A stretch of 64,000 bases of DNA. It comes from CAVYPR01 sp963770505. Its GTDB lineage: Bacteria > Actinomycetota > Acidimicrobiia > Acidimicrobiales > RAAP-2. Position numbers and translations under genes: made by a program. The DNA is taken from the NCBI GenBank assembly GCA_963770505.1, contig CAVYPR010000006.1, positions 434,001 to 498,000 of the forward strand. The letters are read 5' to 3'. Each line of letters begins with the position of its first letter. Positions within the stretch are counted from its first letter, which is position 1. Shown in pieces: positions 58,351 to 64,000 of this stretch. The notes under the pieces are model-generated. The model was not told where the DNA came from and did not search any database. It was given only the letters and a program-made list of their open reading frames with translations.

Positions 58351-58453
58351 TCGCCCGTCGCCTCGGGAGAGCGAGCCTCCGGCCCGCGGCCGCAGCTGAC
58401 CGCGAAGGGTCGGCGAAGGCGGCGGAGCCTGGCAGCGCCGGCGGTGGCCCCTG

Positions 58454-58459
58454 TAGCTT
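58454..58459 (+). promoter_or_regulatory. Putative -10 box (TAGCTT) for the 58.5-62.9 kb operon
   Basis: TAGCTT (TANNNT) lies 79 nt before the ATG at 58539. The leader of about 73 nt is longer than usual here and could hold a regulatory site; I see no clear structure in it. Confidence 0.35.
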
Positions 58460-58538
58460 GGATGGCTGAGCTGTCGACACCAGAGGTCACGCCACGTGAC
58501 CACGACCCGGTCCGGGCCGGCGAGGGCGGTGAGCGCGC

Positions 58539-59687
58539 ATGGACTTCGAGCTCGGCCAGGAGGCCGAATCGCTCCGCCTCCACCTACGAGAATTGATGGG
58601 CCGACACCTCCCGGCCGACTTTCTCGGCGCCTTCACCAACGACCCCGAGGACCTCGAGACCACCCGCCGCTTCTGCAAGATCCTCGCCGCCGAGGGGCTG
58701 CTGGCCCTGGCCTGGCCCACCGAGTTCGGCGGCGGCGGGGCATCGGTGTGGGTGCAGACCGTGCTGCGCGAGGAGATGTGGGCCCACCACGAGCCCCGCG
58801 GGCCCCAGTACATGGGGCTCAACTGGATCGGCCCGGCCATCATGCGCTTCGGCACCGAGTCCCAGCAGCAGCTCCACCTGCCGCTGATCTCCGGCGGCGA
58901 GGCCATCTGGTGCCAGGGCTTCTCGGAGCCCGACGCCGGCAGCGACCTGGCCTCGCTGCGGACCGCGGCACGACGTGAGGACGACGGTTGGCGCGTCACC
59001 GGCCAGAAGATCTGGACGTCCTACGCCCAGGTGGCCGACTGGTGCTTCCTGGCCGCCCGCACCGGCCCGCCCGAGTCGAGGAGGGAGGGGATCTCGGTCT
59101 TCCTCGTGCCCATGGATCGCCCGGGCATCGAGGTGCGCCCCATCGCCAACTTCCTCGGCCCCTACCACCTGAACGAGGTCTTCTTCGACGACGTCCACGT
59201 GGCCCACACAGAATTGCTCGGTGCCGAGGACGAGGGGTGGCAGGTGATCCGCGCCGCGCTGGCCTTCGAGCGCGTGGGCATCGCCCGCTACGCCCGGGGC
59301 GAGCGCCTCCTCGGCCAGGTGCGCGCCGCCGGCGGCGGGCTCGGCTCGCTGCCGGCGCCGCTGCGGGCCCGTTACGCCGGGGCCATGGTGCACAACCGCG
59401 TCGCCCGGCTCATGGCCTACGAGGTGATCGCCGGCCAGGCCGGGGGCACGGCCACCGACGCCGACGCCGCGGCGGCCCGCATCGCCGCGGTCACGGCCGA
59501 CCAGGAGGCCTCCGACGTGCTGGTGGAGGCCATCGGGCCCTCGGTGTTCGACAGCGCCCCGGGGGGCGAGACCCACCTCAACGCCGCGGTCGAGGACTAC
59601 TGGCGCTACTCGCGCGCCGCCACGGTGGCCGCCGGGTCGGTCGACATCCAGCGGAGCCTGGTCGCCCAGGGCGCGCTCGGAGATTAG
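58539..59687 (+). CDS. Acyl-CoA dehydrogenase, alpha type
   Basis: This 382-residue ACAD has CQGFSEPDAGSDLASLRTAA, GQKIWTSYAQVADWC and base Glu in LAFERVGIAR, with Ala at the MCAD position (VAAGSVDIQR). It ends VAQGALGD without the LGLPR tail of the other copies. ATG 58539 has GAGGG upstream. It is followed without a gap by the beta subunit (TAG then GTG), so an alpha/beta heteromer is expected. Confidence 0.93.
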   Translation: MDFELGQEAESLRLHLRELMGRHLPADFLGAFTNDPEDLETTRRFCKILAAEGLLALAWPTEFGGGGASVWVQTVLREEMWAHHEPRGPQYMGLNWIGPAIMRFGTESQQQLHLPLISGGEAIWCQGFSEPDAGSDLASLRTAARREDDGWRVTGQKIWTSYAQVADWCFLAARTGPPESRREGISVFLVPMDRPGIEVRPIANFLGPYHLNEVFFDDVHVAHTELLGAEDEGWQVIRAALAFERVGIARYARGERLLGQVRAAGGGLGSLPAPLRARYAGAMVHNRVARLMAYEVIAGQAGGTATDADAAAARIAAVTADQEASDVLVEAIGPSVFDSAPGGETHLNAAVEDYWRYSRAATVAAGSVDIQRSLVAQGALGD

Positions 59688-60653
59688 GTGGACGTCGCCC
59701 TCCCCGACCTGGCCGCCGAGGTGGGCGGCGTCGCCCGGCGGGCCATGGCCGACGCCGGGGGGTTGGACCTCGCCCGGCGGGCCGTCGCCCGCCCGGAGCT
59801 GCGGACCGAGGTGGCCGAGCCCGTGGTCGCCCGCCTCGGGGTCAACGAGCTCGACCTGCGGGCGGGGTCCGACGCCCTGCTGGCCGCAGCCGAGGTGTGC
59901 CGGGTGGCCGGGGCCGTGGCCTTCCCCTATCCCCTCCCCGCCCTGCTCGCCCGGCCGGTCGGCGGCCCGGCGCGCTTCGTGGCGGCCATCGACGGCGAGG
60001 GCGCGTGGGCCGACCACGGGGACCTCCCCGGGCCGTGGGTCGTCGTCACCGCCGGTGGCCGGGCCCGGGCGGCGGCGCCCGAGCCACGGGCGCGCAACCG
60101 CACCCTCGGCCCCTTCGTGGAACGCCTCGCCCCCGGCGACGACCTGGCCGGGGTGGGGACGGGGGCGTACGTCGACTTCTCGTTGCTCGACTGCTGGAGG
60201 ATCCTGGGAGCCCTCGAGGCGGCCCACGCCATGGCGGTCGACCACGTGCGCGACCGGCGGCAGTTCGGCCGGACGCTCTCCGAATTCCAAGGCGTGCAGT
60301 TCCACGTGGCCGACTCGGAGGTGGCCCTGCGGGGCCTGCGCCAGCTCGCCCGCTACACGGCGTGCCGGGCGGCCGACCTCGGGCCAGGTGCATTGGTCGA
60401 CGTGCTGGCCCTGCGCACCTTCGCCCTGGAGTCGGCCCGGTCGGTGCTCTCGACCAGCCACCTCCTCCACGGTGCCGTGGGGTTCTGCGACGAACACGAC
60501 CTCAGCGTGGTCACCGGGTCGGTCCAGTCCTCGCTCCGGCTCCCGACCGATCTGGCCCGGTCGGGGGAGCTGCTGGCCGAGGCGATCGACCGGCACGGGT
60601 TCGATGGGCTGTTCGAACGGGCGCAGCCCGCCAGGAGAGGGAGGGACGGGTGA
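59688..60653 (+). CDS. Acyl-CoA dehydrogenase, beta (non-catalytic) type
   Basis: A short ACAD-fold partner of 321 residues with an eroded N-terminal domain, DHVRDRRQFGRTLSEFQGVQ, HVADSEVALRGLRQLARYTA and LLHGAVGFCDEHDLSVVTGS. No catalytic Glu is seen in either position. The first codon follows the alpha-subunit stop directly, and the last overlaps the SDR start (GTGA). Confidence 0.88.
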   Translation: MDVALPDLAAEVGGVARRAMADAGGLDLARRAVARPELRTEVAEPVVARLGVNELDLRAGSDALLAAAEVCRVAGAVAFPYPLPALLARPVGGPARFVAAIDGEGAWADHGDLPGPWVVVTAGGRARAAAPEPRARNRTLGPFVERLAPGDDLAGVGTGAYVDFSLLDCWRILGALEAAHAMAVDHVRDRRQFGRTLSEFQGVQFHVADSEVALRGLRQLARYTACRAADLGPGALVDVLALRTFALESARSVLSTSHLLHGAVGFCDEHDLSVVTGSVQSSLRLPTDLARSGELLAEAIDRHGFDGLFERAQPARRGRDG

Positions 60654-61351
60654 GCACCAAGGTGGCGGTGGTGACGGGGGGCAGCGGGGGCATCGGGACG
60701 GCCTGCGCCGCCGTGCTGGTGGAGCGCGGCTACGACGTGGTGCTCACGGCCCGGGACGCCGGGCGGCTGGCCGAGGCGGCCGAGCGGCTGGGGGCGCGTT
60801 ACGTGGCCGCCGACTGCACGCGCACCGACGAGGTCGAGCGAGTGATGGACGAGGCCGGTGAGCCCTCGGTCGTGGTGCACGCGGCGGGCATCCTCGCCGG
60901 CACCTTCGTGAGCGACCAGCCGGCGGAGGAGTTCGACCGCGTGCTCGAGGCGAACCTGCACTCGGCCTACGTGGTCACCAAGGCCGCCCTGGCCCGCATG
61001 ACGGCGGGGGGGCGCCTCATCTACATCTCCTCCACCGCCGGGAGGAAGGGGATGAAGGGGCTGACCGCCTACTCGGCCTCCAAGGCGGGACTCGGCGCGC
61101 TCGCCCAGTCGGTGGCGGCCGAGGTGGAGCGAGACGGCATTGCCGTGCACCTGGTCACCCCGGCCCCGGTCCGCACCGACATGATCGACCCCGAGTCGGG
61201 GCTCGAGATGTGGCTCCTCGAGCCCGAGGACGTGGCCGGCGCCGTCGGCTGGCTGGTCAGCCTCCACCCGCGGGTGGTGGTACGCGAGATCGTCATGCGC
61301 TCGGCGACCAAGGGTCCCTACGCTCCCGAGCCGGTCGGCCGGCGGCGGTGA
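60650..61351 (+). CDS. SDR-family oxidoreductase
   Basis: A classical SDR of 233 residues with TGGSGGIG near residue 9, HAAGI in place of NNAG, ISSTAGRKG with the catalytic Ser, and YSASK. The C-terminal tail RSATKGPYAPEP is short. It probably oxidises the 3-hydroxyacyl product made after the adjacent ACAD. GTGA overlaps join it to the ACAD beta subunit upstream and the ligase downstream. Confidence 0.9.
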   Translation: MSTKVAVVTGGSGGIGTACAAVLVERGYDVVLTARDAGRLAEAAERLGARYVAADCTRTDEVERVMDEAGEPSVVVHAAGILAGTFVSDQPAEEFDRVLEANLHSAYVVTKAALARMTAGGRLIYISSTAGRKGMKGLTAYSASKAGLGALAQSVAAEVERDGIAVHLVTPAPVRTDMIDPESGLEMWLLEPEDVAGAVGWLVSLHPRVVVREIVMRSATKGPYAPEPVGRRR

Positions 61352-62916
61352 GCGCCACGTCACCCGGCCCGCCGCCCGACGTCCGCCGCGTCCTCGACGC
61401 GGCGCTCGAGGCCGGGCCCGACCGCTGCGCGCTGGTGGGGCGGGACCGCCGTTACACCTACGCCGAGCTCGACGCCGAGGCCGACGCGGCCGCCGCGGCG
61501 CTCGGTGACCTGGGCGTGAGACGGGGAGACCGGGTGGCGGCGTCGCTCCCCAACGACACCGCCGTCGTGGTCGCCTTCCACGCGGTCATGCGCCTGGGGG
61601 CCGTGTGGGTGGGGCTCAACCAGCTGCTCGCTCCCCCCGAGTTGGTGGGTCTCGTGGAGGACAGCGGGGCGCGGGTCTTCCTGTGCGACTCGCCCGAGCA
61701 CCTCGGACGCGCCCCGTCGTGCCTCGAGCACGTCGTGACCACCGCCGGTGCGGGCACCGCCGGGATCGACTGGTCCGAGGTGGTCGACGCCGCCCGGGGT
61801 GGGCCGGTCCCCCGCCCGGTGCTCGACCCCGACGCGCCGGCCGCCATCGCCTACACCAGCGGGACCACCGGCCGGCCCAAGGGGGTGGTCCACAGCCAGG
61901 CCGGCCTCCTGCTCCCCGGTGCCTCACTGGTGACCGCCCGCGGCTACACCCCCGACCTGTGCAAGGGCGACTGCCTGTCCCTCACCATCTTGAACCTGCT
62001 CGTGCTGTCGACGCTGTTGGTCTCCCAGGCCCAGGGGACGTGCGTGGTGATGGACGCCAAGGACGCGCCGGGCATCGCCGGGTGGATCCGCACCGAGGGG
62101 GTGAACACCTGGAACGGAGTCCCCACCATGCTCTACGACCTCGTCCACGACGACTCGGTCACGGGCGAGGACCTGGCCTCGCTCCAAGAGGTGTGGAGCG
62201 GAGGTGCCCCCTGCCCCGAGGGGCTCCGCCGGTCGTTCGAGGAGAAGTTCGGCCGCCGGCCCCTCACCACCTACGGCCTGACCGAGGCACCGACCGTCGT
62301 GACCATCGAGGACCCCCGGGCCCCCGGCCCGCCGGGGTCGAGCGGCCGGCCGCTCCCCCACCTGAAGGTCACCGTGGTCGACGACGACGGGCACGAGGCC
62401 CCGGCCGGCGCGGGGGGCGAGATCTGCATCGGTCCCCCCGACGACCCGGGCTGGGCGGCGCGGTTTCGCACCATGGTCGGCTATTGGCACGCGCCCGACG
62501 ACGTCCCGTCGGCGGCCCGCCACGGGCTGCTGCACACCGGCGACGTCGGCCAGCTCGACGGCGACGGCAACCTCTTCGTGGTGGACCGAATGCAGCTGGT
62601 GATCGTCCGCGGCGGGGCCAAGGTCTACCCGGCCGAGGTGGAGGCGGTGCTCATGGGCGCCGAGGGAGTCCGGGGCTGCGCCGTGCTGGGGGTCGCCGAC
62701 GAACGGCTGGGCGAGAGGGTGGTCGCCGTCCTCGAGGTCGACGACGGTTTCTGTGCCCCTGGCCCCGTGGACGACCCCCAGGTCGCGCTCCGGCGCTACT
62801 GCAGCGAGCGGCTCGCCCGCTACAAGGTGCCCGACCGCTTCGTGTTCCACCGCAGCCTCCCCCGCAACGCCATGGGCAAGGTCCGCCGCGACCTCCTGGC
62901 CGAGCTCGTCCGGTGA
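61348..62916 (+). CDS. Acyl-CoA ligase (FadD-like)
   Basis: A ligase of 522 residues with YTSGTTGRPKGVVHSQ, YGLTEAPTVVT, HTGDVGQLDGDGNLFVVDRM, RGGAKVYPAEVEAVL and the catalytic Lys in NAMGKVRRDLLAEL. It is the last gene of the 58.5-62.9 kb operon and begins in a GTGA overlap with the SDR. The substrate is unknown; all enzymes for activation, desaturation and alcohol oxidation are in this one operon, except a hydratase. Confidence 0.92.
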   Translation: MSATSPGPPPDVRRVLDAALEAGPDRCALVGRDRRYTYAELDAEADAAAAALGDLGVRRGDRVAASLPNDTAVVVAFHAVMRLGAVWVGLNQLLAPPELVGLVEDSGARVFLCDSPEHLGRAPSCLEHVVTTAGAGTAGIDWSEVVDAARGGPVPRPVLDPDAPAAIAYTSGTTGRPKGVVHSQAGLLLPGASLVTARGYTPDLCKGDCLSLTILNLLVLSTLLVSQAQGTCVVMDAKDAPGIAGWIRTEGVNTWNGVPTMLYDLVHDDSVTGEDLASLQEVWSGGAPCPEGLRRSFEEKFGRRPLTTYGLTEAPTVVTIEDPRAPGPPGSSGRPLPHLKVTVVDDDGHEAPAGAGGEICIGPPDDPGWAARFRTMVGYWHAPDDVPSAARHGLLHTGDVGQLDGDGNLFVVDRMQLVIVRGGAKVYPAEVEAVLMGAEGVRGCAVLGVADERLGERVVAVLEVDDGFCAPGPVDDPQVALRRYCSERLARYKVPDRFVFHRSLPRNAMGKVRRDLLAELVR

Positions 62917-63045
62917 GCCGGGCGGGCGCGGACGGCCCGGGGGTGGCACTCCCGCCGGTCCACGGGGAACCTCGGGGCCGGTGAGAGGCTGTCGGGGGGC
63001 ACCGGACCCGGGCCGAGGCCGGCCGGTGCGGGAGGAGAGCGAGCG

Positions 63046-63825
63046 ATGACCGAGGGCGCCGAGTACTCGTTGGCCGATCCGGCTCGCCGCTTCGACCTGG
63101 CGGGCAAGGTCGTGCTCGTGACCGGGGGGAGTCGGGGGCTGGGCAAGGCCATGGTCTACGGCATGGCCGCGGCAGGGGCCGATGTGGTGGTCTCCAGCCG
63201 TAAGCTCGAGGCCTGCCGGGCGGTGGCCGAGGACGTGGCGGCGGCCACCGGCCGCCGGGCGCTGCCGGTCGCCTGCCACGTCGGCCACTGGGACGAGATC
63301 GACGGACTGGTCGACGCCGCGTACGACGCCTTCGGCCGGGTGGACGTGCTGGTGAACAACGCCGGGATGTCCCCCCTCTACGAACGGCTGGTCGACGTCA
63401 CCGAGGACCTGTGGGACAAGGTCGTCGGCGTCAACATGAAGGGACCGTTCCGGCTGACCGCGCTGGTCGGCGAGCGCATGGTGGCGGCCGGGCGCGGCTC
63501 GGTGATCATGGTGAGCAGCACCGGGTCCATCCGGGCCGACGGGGCCATCCTCCCCTACGCCGCGGCCAAGGCCGGGCTCAACACCCTCACCGAGGGGTTC
63601 GCCCAGGCCCTCGGGCCCCAGGTGCGGGTGAACGCCATCATGGCCGGGCCCTTCTACACCGACGTCTCGAAGAGCTGGGCGCCTCCCCGGGGCACGCCGA
63701 CCCGCTCGGCCCTGCAGCGCATGGGCGAGCCCGACGAGGTGGTGGGCGCCGCCCTCTACCTGGCCAGCGACGCCTCGAGCTACACGTCGTCGGCCACCAT
63801 CAGGGTGGACGGGGGACTGCCCTGA
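63046..63825 (+). CDS. SDR-family oxidoreductase
   Basis: A classical SDR of 259 residues with TGGSRGLG near residue 26, NNAGMSP, VSSTGSIRAD and YAAAK, ending RVDGGLP. The C-terminal region NAIMAGPFYTDVSKSW is a substrate loop. ATG has GGAGGAG upstream. The 129-nt gap from the ligase suggests a separate promoter, but none stands out. Confidence 0.93.
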   Translation: MTEGAEYSLADPARRFDLAGKVVLVTGGSRGLGKAMVYGMAAAGADVVVSSRKLEACRAVAEDVAAATGRRALPVACHVGHWDEIDGLVDAAYDAFGRVDVLVNNAGMSPLYERLVDVTEDLWDKVVGVNMKGPFRLTALVGERMVAAGRGSVIMVSSTGSIRADGAILPYAAAKAGLNTLTEGFAQALGPQVRVNAIMAGPFYTDVSKSWAPPRGTPTRSALQRMGEPDEVVGAALYLASDASSYTSSATIRVDGGLP

Positions 63826-63877
63826 GGGATCCCCGCGGCGGCGCCGGCGAGGTTTCGCACCCCGGCCGTCGCCGCGC

Positions 63878-64000
63878 TCACCCGGCGAAGCGCTGTCGGA
63901 GCTCGGGCTTGACCACCTTGCCCGCGGCGTTGCGGGGCAGGGCGTCGACCACCATGAGCGCGGTGGGCTTCTTGTAGGAGGCCAGCCGCTCTCGGCAGTG
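63878..64000 (-). CDS. Acyl-CoA ligase, C-terminal end only
   Basis: The window ends inside a minus-strand gene whose last 40 codons read RERLASYKKPTALMVVDALP followed by the catalytic-Lys motif RNAAGKVVKPELRQRFAG and TGA. This is the end of the small C-terminal domain of a FadD-type ligase. The rest lies beyond 64000. It converges with the SDR at 63825. Confidence 0.85.
   Translation of the reverse strand, partial: HCRERLASYKKPTALMVVDALPRNAAGKVVKPELRQRFAG

Noticed and set aside
1..64000. CRISPR arrays, insertion sequences or rRNA genes
   Set aside because: No regularly spaced repeats, transposase-like frames or rRNA signatures were seen on either strand.

Overview
This is a high-GC window with many GTG and some TTG starts, repeated GTGA/ATGA/TGATG stop-start overlaps, TANNNT-type -10 boxes often placed 5-7 nt before the start codon (leaderless genes), and many LLM-class (probably F420-dependent) oxidoreductases. 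Together these point to an actinobacterium, most likely an uncultured Acidimicrobiia-type organism. The lineage is inferred from gene content. The window reads as a lipid/steroid-type catabolic island: 13 acyl-CoA dehydrogenase (ACAD) subunits, 8 acyl-CoA ligases (one partial), 3 thiolase-like proteins each with a DUF35 partner, 4 crotonases (one frameshifted), 3 MaoC/hot-dog dehydratase proteins, 3 intact SDRs plus an SDR stub, 2 MDR reductases, and a frameshifted KshA-like Rieske oxygenase.

Layout. 0-9.2 kb: the 3' end of tRNA-Arg(CCG), a three-TM protein, an orphan KorD-like ferredoxin, an SDR, an ACAD, a VOC protein, a thiolase operon with an HMG-CoA-synthase-like/DUF35 fusion, a TesB thioesterase and an HSL-type esterase. 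9.4-16.9 kb: an ACAD11-type dehydrogenase divergent from an APH-like kinase (together resembling the LvaC/LvaA 4-hydroxyacyl-CoA pathway), two LLM oxidoreductases, a VOC protein and an ACAD. 16.9-25.6 kb: an eight-gene minus-strand operon with an alpha/beta ACAD pair, two ligases, a crotonase and a TPP-dependent E1 alpha/beta with a stand-alone lipoyl protein but no E2 or E3. 25.7-40.1 kb: a nitroreductase, a zinc-ribbon protein, further ACAD/ligase units, an LLM enzyme, a paired hot-dog hydratase and NTF2-like proteins.

40.1-41.1 kb is a lower-GC patch with a putative secreted protein and a frameshifted small gene. 41.4-45.1 kb has a thiolase/DUF35 pair, a frameshifted crotonase, an intact crotonase and an SDR stub. 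45.2-53.7 kb is a minus-strand operon (Rieske oxygenase, two ligases, Ltp2-like aldolase, DUF35, ACAD, MaoC) resembling the mycobacterial igr steroid side-chain locus. 53.9-58.3 kb has a VOC protein, an AcuI/YhdH-type reductase, a WYL regulator divergent from a DinB protein, and a Gfo/Idh oxidoreductase. 58.5-64 kb has an ACAD alpha/beta-SDR-ligase operon, an SDR and the 3' end of another ligase.

How the genes work together (inference): the ligases activate carboxylic acids as CoA thioesters and the ACADs desaturate them. Because none of the crotonases keeps the classical Glu pair, the MaoC proteins are the better candidates for hydration. SDRs oxidise and the thiolase/Ltp-DUF35 modules cleave. 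Eight of the nine alpha-type ACADs carry the glutamate at the position used by long-chain, isovaleryl and FadE29-like enzymes, and four beta-type partners lack it, as in mycobacterial heteromeric steroid ACADs. Three frameshifts between 40.9 and 53.4 kb are either assembly errors or early gene decay. Start sites, promoters and substrates are predictions from sequence reading only.
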